From assembly GCA_004431415.1 (NCBI GenBank), contig QPMI01000152.1, positions 186,001-250,000 of the forward strand: DNA of 64,000 nt, in the 5' to 3' direction. Below are positions 21,669-32,862 of this stretch, piece after piece (within the stretch, counting starts at the first letter, position 1; each line of letters begins with the position of its first letter). Both the position numbers and the translations under genes were made by a program. The notes beneath the pieces were generated by a model. That model did no database searches and was not told where the DNA came from. It was given only the letters and a program-made list of their open reading frames with translations. The DNA comes from Cyanophora paradoxa (lineage: Eukaryota > Glaucocystophyceae > Cyanophorales > Cyanophoraceae).

Positions 21669-22878
21669 ATGGCGCTCTCTAGCGCAGTTTACGTCGGCAG
21701 CGTGTACCACGGGCGGTGAGGGCGCGCACAGCGCACACGCGGAGCCGGGCTGACGCGCGCGGGCAGGAAGGCGCCCCGGCACGCGTTCTCGTACAATGTG
21801 TACATGCTATTCCTCGACCTGCAGGAGCTGACGCGGCTATCTCTGCCGCCTCTGTTCTCCACGATCAGGCGTGCACTTCCACGCGCGCTTTTTGTCCGCG
21901 CGCTTGACGCCACCGCAGCTGGCTGCCCGCGATCTTTTGGTTCCGGCGCAGCGATTTCTTGGGCGATTCCTCCGTGCCCATTGATGAAGCCGTGCGCAAC
22001 TGCGTCGAGAAGCAAACCGGTGCCTGCGTCGTACGTGATCAGCTCACGGCAGTCTCACCGTAGTGCAGGCAAGCGGCCGACAGGGAGAATCTGTCTTCTG
22101 ACACATATCAGGACGTGGTTCTTCCTATTCAATCCGGTGTCCTTCTATTATTGTTATGACGAGGATGACAAGCTGCAATGCATTGTGGCTGAGGGTGCGG
22201 CCGCCGTTTCTGTAAGCAAGCAAAGCCATGAACACTGTGGTGTCGCAGTTAGCAACACTCCCTGGTTGGAGAGGCATGCATACGTCTTGCAACCAGGGAA
22301 AGCTGCCAATAAGGATGAGCCGAATGATCAATGCACTTTTGTTTGTGAGCCTTTTGAGAAGGTGTGGATCTCATGCCATTTCTGAGTGTGAGGTGCTCGT
22401 TCTCAGTTCCTTTGCGCAGATATTCCATGTCTGTCTTACATTCTGAGCCTTTGACGAATTGAGAGAGGTCTTGCTGACAACCGAACCAGGTCTCACCATT
22501 CTTTTCCTTGGATTACACAGAGGACTGGAGGTTCAGCGTCCCAGGACAGGATTTGCACGTTGTCATGAAGAACATTTCGAAATCGGACGGCACCAAACAC
22601 TTCGATGCAGTGTTGAAACTCAAGCGCAAGGAGTTCTCCACTTTCAATCTCGTTAGCTGCCTGGTTTGCTATCCACTCATGACTCTGAAAGTGAGTGCAA
22701 ATATTAGAAATCATTCCTTTTTTACGGCAGCTGACCTGAACTGTTCTATCAGGTCGTGGCTGGAATCTACATCCACGCCCTCCGGCTTTTCCGCAAGGGC
22801 GCCACATTCTATCCGAATCCTCGGGGCACTGAGACCATCTTCTCCCGTGCTGTCGCCTGGATCTCGTCTTGGATGTGA
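21669..22878 (+). CDS. DUF1365 family protein
   Basis: Eukaryotic member of the DUF1365 family, best known from bacteria, where it often sits beside cyclopropane-fatty-acid synthase-like genes; its chemistry is not established. The start is ATG 21669 (MALSSAVYVGSVYHGR). An intron joins in phase to KAPRHAFSYNVYMLFLDLQE. Hallmarks follow: RICLLTHIRTWFFLFNPVSF with YYCYDE (about 22090-22165), SNTPWLERHAYVLQ, FEKVWISCHF, EDWRFSVPGQDLHVVMKNIS (about 22520-22580), and YPLMTLKV|VAGIYIHALRLFRK ending FSRAVAWISSWM with TGA at 22876-22878. I see no clear plastid or secretory signal. The gene looks intact, and at least four introns are needed. Confidence 0.88.
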
Positions 22879-23096
22879 GTCCGTGTATAGAGTTTGTTTG
22901 TACTGTGAATTACAGATTATATATATACGTTCACGTGTGCCGCACGAACCGAATCAGCACGGGGGTCAGCGGGGTGTACGTACCCCCCTCACCAAAGATC
23001 GGACTGCTCGCGATCAGCGCGCTAGCTAAAGCTGCGGTATCTAGCGCCTGAAAGCACATTGAGCGAGCACAATCTGCCTGCGAGAGCAGCCACGAG

Positions 23097-23895
23097 ATGC
23101 AGGCCTTCGTCCTCCCGGTGCGAAGTCGGGTTCGTTGTCTTGCGCTCAGCCAGCGCTGATATGCATCCCCGCAGGCTCCAGGTGTTGCGTACGCAACACG
23201 GGGCGCCCCGGTTGTGCCCGAAGCGGCGCGCACGCCAACGCGCGTGCCGGTAGCTCTAGCTACGTCGTTCTTTGGTACTCCAGCCCGCTGCCTCTTTGAG
23301 CACTGCGGACAAAGCAAGGGCACCATCAGCTTTCATGTGCATGCATCTGGAGGCCCACCTGGCACAACACGCCGCACGTCGCGTATGGCAGAATTGATCA
23401 AGCGCGAGGTCAGCCTCCTTCTCTCGAACGGCATCAAGGACAGCCGCGTCAGTGGAATGGTCAGCGTAACGCATGTCGACGTATCAAACGATATGTCTTT
23501 CTGCAAGGTGCGGTGGCATTTGGCATTTTTCGGACCAGTGCTCAGACTCGCTCGCCGCACAGATCTTCGTCAGCATCTACGGATCGGAGCAGGATAAGAA
23601 AAACGCGATGGACGGCCTCAAGTCAGCTTCCGGTTTCGTTCGGAGGCACCTCGGCACTCGCCTGACGTCCAGGTTGACCCCTCAGGTCAACTTTATTGAA
23701 GACAGGTGCCCTGCGAGCGACTTCTCGCTTACACATCTCTTTGTGAATAACCTCGCATCCTGAAGGTCTTTCGATGACGGCTTCCGAGTTTCCCAGCTCC
23801 TCCATAAGATCAAAGAGGAGAGGAAGCCACTCTCATCAGACATTGATTCAGCATTAGCTAACTTTGAAGACGATGACGATGAGGACGAAAAGTAA
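23097..23895 (+). CDS. RBFA: Ribosome-binding factor A, plastid-targeted
   Basis: RbfA homologue, which binds the immature small ribosomal subunit of bacterial-type ribosomes; here most likely the plastid ribosome. The ATG at 23097 starts MQAFVLP, and a short intron with donor GTGCGA and acceptor CCGCAG joins [18 protein letters not shown] in phase. The leader lacks a hydrophobic signal peptide but has the early Ala-Phe seen in glaucophyte transit peptides. The mature domain is typical: [89 protein letters not shown], then an acidic tail EDDDDEDEK and TAA at 23893-23895. Mitochondrial targeting cannot be excluded from sequence alone. Confidence 0.9.
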
Positions 23896-24378
23896 TTAGG
23901 ATCAGCTTTATTACAGGTGCTTCTTCGCAAAATATAGATGTAGGCTCTTCGTTTACGGTTCCGCAGTACTAAATGGAAGAAAGAGTGTCTGGGGTCAGGC
24001 CTAGCGCATTTGGACACGAATTAAAACCGCAACGTCCGGTCTACACGTGTTGGAGATGTAACTGCGGCCGCCGTCGCCGCGGGCCCAGCCCACCGAGCTC
24101 GCGTATGCACGCAGCTGGCGATATCTAGAATTGGGCTTATGCATGCGAATTGGTCCTGTACATGCAACGCCCTACGCCTGTGCATGTAACGCAATTGGAA
24201 TCAGAAATTGTGCGGCTGTGGTGGGCTGCCGCACTGCGTGCACGTGAATGATTCCCGGCGGAAAGCAGAGTCAACGTTGCTGAAGAATGAAATCTTCACA
24301 TGCATAACGTCCGAGGGTGTGTCAGCTACAGTAAGAATAGTTACTGCGACCGCAAATAAGCTGGGCCTGCTAAAGTCT
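23896..24378. other. Spacer between convergent genes
   Basis: No coding signal is seen. It contains several TGCATG/ACATGCA words (about 24100-24190), similar to those in the 12.3-12.4 kb spacer. It holds the 3' UTRs of RbfA (+) and EFG1 (-). Confidence 0.4.
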
Positions 24379-25245
24379 CTACAGGAAGAAGTCATCAGCG
24401 GCAGCATCTGATTCAGGGCCTGATTCTTCACATGGGTTCTCCTCTGCCGTGCCTGCAACCAGTTGATCCTTTATCTGCTCTCGTATCTGTTGCCGCTTCT
24501 GCTCAAGTGCCTCCGCTTGCTCCTCCGTCATTTCGCCCTTGGGGAAAAGTGCGATGTACTTCACTCCCTTCGGGTAGTACTTCACGTAGTTCATGTCCTC
24601 CTGCAAAGATGCCAGCTTCTCCGATAGCCTCTCAGAACCCTCCTCGTCGTCCTCAATTTGTTGCAGCTTTTTCTCTGTCTGGGCTATCTTCCGCATGAGC
24701 TTCCGCTTCTCTGCAGAAAACACATCAATCTACGAGAGAAATTGATCTTGCAGCAGCTAGGGGCAGACGCACCAAAGAACCGGACCTGCGCAACGAAAAG
24801 ATAGGCAAGACAGGTTTGGTGAAGAAAAGATACATCGCGCCCCGCGAGTGCGTACCATGCGGTACTTCGACGCGATCGCCTTCTCCTTCTCTTTTCGCTG
24901 CTTGTCGTCGGCCGTCTGCTTGAGCTCATCCAGGCGCTGCTGGTGTTTCGCTCTCGTATCGTCATCGAGATTCGGCTGCAGATCGCTCATGTACGCGCGG
25001 GGAGCGCGTGTGCGGAATCGGGAACCTTGTTGATCAGCCGCTCGAGCGCGCGGATCTGATTCTTGACAGAGATGTTCTTCTTCTTCTGCTTGCCCTCGTT
25101 GCCGGGCCGGCTGCCGCCACCCCCTCGCGCTCCGCCGCCTCGCGCCCAGCCGCCTCGCGCCCCGCCACCGCGGCCGCGGCCGCGGGAGCCCCCGCGTCCT
25201 CGTCCGCGCTCCAGCTTGCCCTCACGTGCGTCCGCCGCTCTCCGC
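24379..25245 (-). CDS. EFG1: rRNA-processing protein EFG1 family, with RGG-type N-terminus
   Basis: EFG1-domain protein, a nucleolar factor in early 18S rRNA processing. The domain is read as KNISVKNQIRALERLINKVP (about 25085-25025), then after an intron LQPNLDDDTRAKHQQRLDEL, KQRKEKEKAIASKYRM, FSAEKRKLMRKIAQTEKKLQ, MNYVKYYPKGVKYIALFPKG (about 24590-24530), and a charged tail ending DDFFL with the stop at 24379. In the same frame upstream (about 25215-25105) lies a run of RGG/RGRG repeats, as in many nucleolar RNA-binding proteins. A TAG stands just before this run and there is no ATG, so the first exon lies further right, probably joined at the TATAG acceptor near 25246. It was not found. Confidence 0.82.
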
Positions 25246-26205
25246 TTCTATAAGCGCGCTCAACGGGCCCGAAGGTCCTGCTCCTGCGAAACTTGATCGA
25301 AACACGCCAGTCGCGCTGGGCCGATGCGCCGGTGCTACGCCGATGCTACTAGGCTAATTCTTTCCGAAACCACTCCAGAAACTCCGCTGAGCGCCAGACT
25401 CTGAGAGGCTGAGGAAACCGGCCGCGGCCTGCCGGATCAGCGCCACAGCTAAATGAAAGGGATACGGCTGGATCCGAGCCCGGGGAGAGAGGTGGGGGGA
25501 GCTCCTTGAGGCTATAGCTAGCTAGCGCTATGGATCCATGTATCGATATCGATTTGCATTAAATATTAGCACACAACAACAACTACCAGGAGTTTCACAT
25601 CGCCCAAATAAACCTCTCCGACTCGGCGACTGGGTTCTATCCGATGATCCAAGGACTGTCGAGTGCTGTGCTCTATAATCATTTTTTTTGAATTCTATTC
25701 TACGTTCTACTGGACCTATATCTACGGGATGAGGAGGATAAGCTGGGCAAGAGGGATAGAAGAAGAAGGTAGTGGAAGGAAGGGGAACTTGGTGCCTCCG
25801 CTCCCGATAGGAGCGGTTGTTCAGAGAGGATCACGCCTCCACCATGGCTGGGCACTCCGGTTCCACTTCGGATAGGGGATCCGGCCCGGAGCTCGAGGGA
25901 ATTCGAAGGGAAGGGAGGGGCCCGGGGAGGCCCGGAGGGCGGCCGCGGGCAGGGCGTGGGGGCCATGGCCAAACTTGAAACTCAGGCAGTCCAGGACTGT
26001 TCATTGTTGACGGGAAGTTCTTTCCATTTGACAAGCGCTACTACTAGTGTGGCAAGCCTTGAAGCCTTCATCATGAAGCTCTTGCAGTTGGCCAGCTGCA
26101 GCTCATGATCAGCGGCTGCAGAGCTCTGCAGAGCTCGAGCTCACAATTGCAATCCGCCCGCTGGCCATGGCCAGGTACCGGTGGAGCTCGAGTTCGAGCT
26201 CAGGC
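25246..26205. other. Long spacer, no gene recognised
   Basis: Nothing with coding character could be supported. It should contain the first exon and promoter of EFG1 and the 3' UTR of the minus-strand gene to the right. AT-rich stretches (about 25540-25700) alternate with GC-rich ones. Palindromic words are frequent, including ATCGATATCGAT near 25542. Confidence 0.4.
26116..26131. repeat. 16-bp perfect palindrome
   Basis: CTGCAGAGCTCTGCAG is its own reverse complement and lies in a stretch dense with GAGCTC and CTGCAG words, just beyond the likely 3' end of the large minus-strand gene. Confidence 0.5.
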
Positions 26206-29200
26206 CTAGCTAGGCACTCGCTCCTCGGTGGGGTCGACGTCATCTGAACTCCCGAACAGGTGTGCAGGCCTCCTGTGAATGCAGCGAAGCCGGTGTGCCC
26301 ATGAGAACTTGGAAGGGAGGCTGGTAGAGTTCGAGGCACTTCCAGCCACGTACCTTCCATACTTGCTGCAGGAGCTGGCGCACAGCGGGTGTCCACCGGC
26401 TGTGTGGCTCGCCACGCTCTCCCCCGCACGCGGCGACCCTCTGGATGCCATGCTGTAGGTCCGTCGAAAGCTGCCGGCGCCCCAGCGAAAGTGTGAGCAG
26501 ATTTCAAGGAGAAGATATTATTCCCGCCACCAAGGACGGAACGTACATCTCGGACCAAGTTCCTCAGCTCGTCCAGCGTTGGCGCTCCCATGCCCGGCGA
26601 CTGCTGCATGCATGCAATCCTGTGCGTGCGAGTCGGCTCGGGCCCCGCTCGCGACACGGGCGCGGACGCGGGCGGGCGGGGGGGGGGGGGGGGGGGGGGG
26701 GGCGGGGGGTTGCATGCCACAGCACGGTCCCCCCGGACTCCGTCTCCCCGCGGACGAAGGGGAGGACGAACGTGCCGGCCGTGCGGGGGCCCAGGTCCTC
26801 CGTCAGCCGCTTCTGCGGGCAGGGCGGGCTCGAGGGGCGCTGCGGGCGGGGGCGCCGCAGGCGGGGGCCCGCACGGCGTCGCTGAAGACGAGCACGCGGA
26901 GCCTGAAGGCGGCGCTGAGGGCGTGCAGCTCGAAGTGGGGTCCAAGCCTGCCAGAGGGCGTCGCGGCGGGCCGGGCGGAGCTGCCGGGGCGGGTCGGGCG
27001 GGGCGCACTCGATGCCGAAGGCGCGCCGGAAGGAGAGCTCGAGGCGCAGGTACCCCAGCGCGTCCTGCGGGGCCCCGCTCGGCGGGCGAGGGGCGAGACG
27101 GGCGGCGGCGGACCTCTGTGGCAACCGCCTTGCTGATCTGCATCAGGCGCGCGTGCTCGCCTGCGACCCCGGTCAGGCGGGCCGGGACGGGACGGGCCGG
27201 CCGAGGAGGCGCGCACCGCGCTCGACGAAGGAGCAGAGGGTGCGGAGGAGGAGGACGGCGCGCAGGAGGCGCCGGTGCGCGTCGGCGTCCTCTAGCAGCT
27301 CCAGGTGCTCCCCCTCGGGCCGCACGCCCGCGAACAGGTCCACGAAGGGGCCCTCCCGCTGCCCGCCCGCTCGGCCGGCCCGGCGGCGCTGGCGCGGCAT
27401 GCGCGGCCCGGCGGGCGGAGGCGCACCCGCGGCTCCTCGATGAATTCGGCGATGCGGTTGGGGGCGCCCACCTGCGCAGCCCGCGCGTCACTCGCGGGGA
27501 GGGCGGGGGCCGACAGCCGGCGGGGCGCGCCCTCTCGAGCTCGGCGTTGACGTCCTCCACGGAGGTGGTCACGCGCACGAGGCGCGGCTCCTGCCCGCCC
27601 GGCACCGCCGCCTGCCGCCGCCTCAGAGCAGCCGCCCGCCCGGGGGCGCGCAGCGCGCACGGGAGAGGTCGAGCGGGGCCGGCGGGGCGGCGGCGGCGCC
27701 AGCTCGTGCCGCGGGCGGGGCGCCGCGCTAGCGGGCTCCACGGGGGCGAAGGCCGCCGTCGGGCGGCCCGCCGCCTCGCCGAACTGGAACCGCTCGCGCG
27801 GCCGCTGGGTCCGCCCCAGCGGGGGCGCCTCTTGCGGGAGTGGTGGAGAGGGCGCAGCAACGCGGGACTCCTGGGCCGGGGCCGCCGGTGCGCCCGAGAC
27901 CAGAGCGAGCCTCCGGGTGGGAGCGGCGGGGAAGCTGGCCCCGGCAATCACCGCGCCGCGCTCCTGCAGAACGAATCAATCCGGAGGCGGAGGGGGGTGG
28001 GAAGGGGGGGATGGGGGCCACCTGTGCGGACTTCCAGTGGGAGACGTCGCTGAGCCACGCCTGCATGAACGAGACTGTCGACTCGGCGGCGGGGCGCGCG
28101 CCGGCCTCCTCGCCCTCCTTGCCGCGCTCCCGGCGCGAGGGCGAGAAGGGGCGGAACGGCTTCGGGGCGCTCGCGCTGCCCGCCAGCGTCGTTCGGTTCC
28201 ACCGTGACGCCGCCTCCGCACCCTCGCCTCCCTTCGGGGCCGTCCTGGCCGGGAAGAGGGCCGGCTGCTCCGGGGCGGGGACGGGGGCGGGGAGGGGCTT
28301 CGGGGCGGAGGCGGCGGCCTTGGAGAGCTTGGCCTCGGCGCGGGCCTGGAGGGCGAAGGGCATCTTCAGGGAGGGGGCCGCCGGCTGCCGCGCGAGCGCG
28401 GGGAGGTGCGGCGAGCTGTGCCGCCGCTCCACGGGCTTCGCGGAGGCGCGAGGCGGGCCGCCGGCGGCGGCGGCCTTCGCCGGGGGAGCCCCAGGCGCAG
28501 GGCCCGTGGCGAAAGCGGCGGTGCTCCGGTCCCCATCGGAGCGGCCCCCGGCGGCAGCGGCGGCCCTCGCCTCTTCCGCGGGACGGCTGCTCTCGCCGGC
28601 GGGGGCGGCAGCGTGGCGGGGCAGCTCAGGCCGGCCGCACTGCCAAGAAAGAGCGCGTTAGGGGGCGCGACCCAGCCGCGGGCCGCCTCGCGCACGTCCG
28701 TCGGGCCCCGCGGCCTCCCGGCGGAGCCGGCGGCCTCGGCGGCGCCCGGAGAGGCGGCGCTGCTCGAGCCGGGGGCGTCGCAGGGGCGGGAGAGAGCTCG
28801 TCGACCGCGAAGGCGGGCTGGGGCGGCACGGCAGCCGGCGCCGATGCCTCGGCGTCGGCGGGCGGCGGAGGCGGAGCGGCAGAGTCCCCGGCGGGTGCGG
28901 GGAGGGAGGGAGCCGGCTCGTCAGAGGGACGGAGGCTGCCGGAGGAGGAGGTGGAGGGGTCGGAGGCGGGGAGGAGGGAGAGGGGGGCGGGGGGCTCGAG
29001 GGGCGGGAGGGGGACAGAGGCGGGGCGGGCGGCGGCGGGGAGGGCCGCCTCGGGGACGAGGGCGGCAGCCGCCGCTGGACCCGAGGGAGCAGCGCTGGCA
29101 GCAGCCTCCACGTCGGGGGCCAGAGGGGGCGCCGCCTCCCCGACGGAGGCCTCCGGGGCGGGGCCGGGGCCGGGGGTGGGGCGGGGCGGCGAGGCCTCAA

Positions 29201-32200
29201 AGGTTGCGAGCTCGTCATCGTGCAGCTCGTGAAAGTGGTAGCGCGGGCCTGCGCCCGCCCGCCCCGGCCTCAGAAGAGAGGGCGGCGGCGGGAGGGCGGC
29301 GGAGCGGGGGGGAGGCGCGCCGGAGAGCTCCATGTTCTGCGTGAGGAAGGGCACGTCGTCCACGTCGCCCAGCCCGCCGTGGTCCACGGGGCCCAGGCCC
29401 GGCGACTGCCGCCGGTCACGCCGGGGGGCGGGCGGGGCGGGCGGGGAGGGCGGACCATGGTGGGCAGCGAGAACTCCGGCGTGTGCGACGGTCCCGCCCC
29501 GAACCCGTTGTCCGAGTGCTGCGTCGCTGCCGGCTTGGACGGCGTCGCTTCCGCCTCGTCAGCGTGCGGCTCCTCGCCCGCTCCCGGCTCCGCCTCCGCC
29601 TCCGCCTCCACTGCCCTCGCCCCCGCCTCTTCGCCCGCCAAGTCCTTCGCCTCCTGCCGCGGGGTCTCCTCGAATTCGTGCTCCTCGGCGCGCCTCTCGG
29701 GCATCGGAGTGGCCCCTCCCGCGGTGGCGGCTGCCGACGAAGCGGCCGAGGCCGGGGGCGAAGAGGGACTGCGGAAGAGCGTGATGGGCAAAACTGGGAG
29801 GCAGGTCGAGCGGGAGCGGGGCCGCACCGGAGGCTGCTTGGCGGGGCGGGCGTCGCGTGCCCGCAGGACTCGTCGTCTCGCACGAGGTCGCTGAGGGATT
29901 GGCGCCGGCCGGGCGTCGCGGCGCCCAGCGTGGCGACGGCCGACGAGGATGTGGAGGCGGCGGGCGAGGCCGGCCTGCAGATCCGTCAGCGGCGCGGGGC
30001 TGGAAATCCGAGAGACGGCGGAAGGCGGCGCACTGGACTGGGGAACTCCCCGCGGACGAGACGATCACCATGGGTCTGCACGGAGGCTTACATGCGGCGG
30101 CGCCGGCGCCGCTTGAACAGACGCACTGGGGAGACTGCGCGGCGGTCCGGGCGGCCGGCGGGTGGGCGGCCGGCGAGCGGGCGGTGGGCGAGCGGGCGGT
30201 GGGCGAGCGGGCAGCGGGCGAGCGCGCCGGAGCGCCGAGTGAGCGGGCGACGCCACGGTCCGGGGTTTGAGCCGCCGTCGGCCTCAGGGGCGTGGCGGGC
30301 GGGGAAGGCCCCGCGGCGGCCCCCGGCGCTGGAGCCGGCGAAGGGCGGCGGGCTCCCGGGGACTTGGCGACCGGGGACAGCGCGGCGGCGGGGCGGGCGC
30401 CCTCGTCGGCGTCGCCGGCGTCGCTGGCGGCGTAGTCCTCGCCCAGGCTGCGGATCATCTCCGACGTCTCCTCGTCCGCGTACGGCCCTGCCGCGCGCCT
30501 CAGCGCCCGCTGCAGACCGGCGGAGCGGGGCCTCGGGCTCGGGGGGCGCTCACCGCGAGCGACGCATGGGGAGGCGAGCCCGCCCTCCTCGTCGCTGGCG
30601 CCCGCTTCATCCTCCTCCTCCTCCTCGACCGCCCTCTCCGCCCCCCGCACGACAGCGGCGGCGGTAGCAGCGACGGCGGCGGCGGCGACGGCGGCGGCGG
30701 CGGCGCCCGTGCTGCTCGCCACGGAGACCACCACCACGGAGGCCGCCGCTAAGCAGGCGGCGCCCGCGGCTGACGCAGCGGCCGGCACCGCCGGCGCGAG
30801 GTTCGGTGCCGTGACTTTCGCTGGCTCGTGCTGAATGCCCGGAGCAGCGCCGACGCCTGCGGGCGGTCAGGAAGGCATACGGGGATCTCGAGGCTGCTGT
30901 GCGCACTGGGCTCAGACTCTGGGACCGCTCCCTGCGACTCCGAGGAGCCAGAAGAGGCCGCCAGCGGCACAAGCTGCACGGCCGCCGGTTGGACCGCTGA
31001 GAGCGGACGAGGGGCGCGGAGAAGCTCGCACCTTGGGCGACTCGCTGTCTGCGCCGCCGGCCCGTGCAGACGCATCCGCGCTGGCGCCCTGCGGCCGGCA
31101 CGCTTACATGCGTGTGGAATTCGAGCGAGGACGAAAAGGGGGCGAACCGAGACAGCGACGGCCACCGGAATGGGGGACGGCGGCCGGGGGGCCGAGGGCG
31201 CGGGCGCGGGCGAGGCAGGACGCCCGTCCGCTCGGCTGGCGGCCCGCGTCTGCCTCCGGTCGGCGTGCGGCGGCTGGGCGGAGGACCGCGACGGGCCAGG
31301 GGCAGGGGCTCCCTCTTCGGTGCGCTTGCTCGGGGGTACCGTTTGCGGGCGGGCCGAGGGGCCGGGGGCAGGCGGGGCTGACGAAGCAGGCGCGGCAGGG
31401 GCGGCGGGGGCCGTGGGCTTCCGGCGGTCGCGGGGGAAGATGAGGAGGGTCCGTCTTTCGGGCTCGTCGGACCCCTGGAAGCCCGCATTGATGGAAGTGG
31501 CGAATGGCCGGCGATACGAGAACTGCTGCGGGGGCTCGCGCGGGCCCCGCGGCCGGCTCTGCTCCGCCGGCGCCCCGCCCTGCTCCTGCTGCTCCTGCTG
31601 TGCCGCGTGAGGCACGGGCGCGGGGGCGTCCCTGGCATCGGCATGGACTGCAGCTTCGCGGGCCGCTGGCGGCTGCTCCTTGCGCGGCTTCTGGCGCTGG
31701 CTGCTGCTGGGGCCTGCCTCAGGCGGCAGGTCCGCCTCAGCGGCCGCGGGCCCCTCCTGCCCGCCAGCATCAGCAGACCGCTTGCGAGCCTTGGCGGCCG
31801 ATGTCGCCGCTGCTGCGGTGCGCTTCGAGGCTGCGCGCGGCTCTACCCTCTCTGCAGCCGGCTCTTGCTGTTGCGCGCCGCGGCCCGCTCTTCCCGGGCG
31901 GCGAGCGGGCTGGGCCGCTGCTGCCGGGGCGCGAGACGGAGTGCTGCTGGGGCCTGCAGGCGCTGAACCGCCCGCGGGCGCGACGCCGTCGTCATCCTCG
32001 TCGAGGTCGGGCACAGCCGCCGCCGCGGCCCTTGTGGCGCTCCTCGACGACGCACCCGCAGGGGCGGCGGGCGGCTCTTTCGGAAGCGTTGCTTCGTCAT
32101 CATCACTCTGCCCCCCGCTGCGCGCCTGCGGCTTGGATCGGAGGTGTCGTTTCCCCGCTCTGGCGTCCGGTTCTGCGTGCGGTGACGCGCACCGGCATGA

Positions 32201-32786
32201 TCAGATAGCCGTAAAATAGACTAAAACGAACACGCGGGCACCGCTCTCCGTCTCCTCCCCGTGAAAAACGCGATTGATGCTGTTGATGATTGATTCCGCC
32301 TCCTCCGAGTCGGCGGGCAGCCGTCGCTCCTGCGCCAAGCCGTTCAAGCGAGCGCGCATACGTCTATGGCACCGCTCCAAGCACAGCACGGCATCGAAAG
32401 GCGCGACGCAGGCGGGAAGCGGTGCGGGGGCACGCACGAATTTGAACTGGAAGCGCTGCGGAGGGCGCTTCTTGCCCTTTTGTGGAGTAGAGCCTTCCGA
32501 GACGGCGTATTCAATGACGCAGCCGGCGAATCCGATCTGCGAGGGTCGGAGCGCGGTTGGGAGCGCGTTCGTCGTGCGACTCGCTTCTGCAGCGCGCACC
32601 GCATTCCGCGTGCTCTCTTCGATGACATACTCCTGTAGAGCCCCCGTGCGTGAGAGGAGCCGCACGACCGTCTGCGGCGCGGGCCGTCAAGCGGCGCCTG
32701 GCGCCGCAAGCGCGCTGCGCGCTCACGCTTGTGAGCTCCGCGACGAGCGCCCGCTGCCGCGTCGGCTCGTTCGGCTTCCGCGCCAT
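26206..32786 (-). CDS. Large low-complexity protein of unknown function (one gene, possibly two)
   Basis: I do not recognise this gene. It begins at ATG 32786 with MARKPNEPTRQRALVAELTS. After an intron comes TVVRLLSRTGALQEYVIEES and a compact N-terminal domain containing GFAGCVIEYAV, RFQFKFVRAPAP and EEAESIINSINRVFHGEETE. The in-frame TGA at about 32201 is avoided by a GTGCCC donor after GAGAGCG that joins in phase to PDARAGKRHLRSKPQARSGG and SDDDEATLPKEPP. Some 3.5 kb of Pro/Ala/Ser-rich, probably disordered sequence follows, with an acidic patch and an RSPTA repeat at about 30165-30240. More ordered exons appear near the 3' end: FMQAWLSDVSHWK, TTSVEDVNAELERA, PNRIAEFIEEPRVRL, FVDLFAGVRPEGEHLELLED, LGYLRLELSFRRAFGIE, ELHALSAAFRLRVLVFSDAV and LDELRNLVRDVRSVLGGG. 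The 3' end (about 26206) is approximate. Confidence 0.45.
26678..26702. repeat. 25-base homopolymer G run (C on the sense strand)
   Basis: An uninterrupted run of G on the plus strand, within a probable intron of the minus-strand gene. On the transcribed-sense strand it is poly-C, as in the two other long runs of this window. Confidence 0.9.
30165..30240 (-). repeat. Minisatellite encoding RSP(T/A)A repeats
   Basis: A GC-rich unit of about 15 bp (GAGCGGGCGGTGGGC and variants on the plus strand) is repeated several times. It encodes RSPTARSPTARSPA-like sequence on the minus strand within the disordered part of the large gene. Ser-Pro repeats of this kind are possible phosphorylation sites. 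Confidence 0.7.
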
Positions 32787-32862
32787 TTGTTTTTCTTCTG
32801 GACGGGTACGGCACATCGGTTGCATCAGCAGTGGGGAAGCTGCGCGCTGGATTGATGCGGCC
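32787..32862. promoter_or_regulatory. 76-bp divergent space between the large minus gene and the kinase gene
   Basis: The inferred start codons at 32786 (-) and 32863 (+) are only 76 bp apart, so core promoter and 5' UTR elements must overlap or extend into coding exons. No TATA box is seen. Confidence 0.4.

Noticed and set aside
26590-28053. 487-codon plus-strand open frame
   Set aside because: Shadow of the GC-rich minus-strand gene; low complexity with no recognisable domain and a 25-G run translated as poly-Gly.
32201-32665. Separate small gene ending at the TGA at 32201-32203
   Set aside because: A GTGCCC donor upstream of the TGA joins in phase to the next open exon, and a separate neighbour would start only two bases after the stop.
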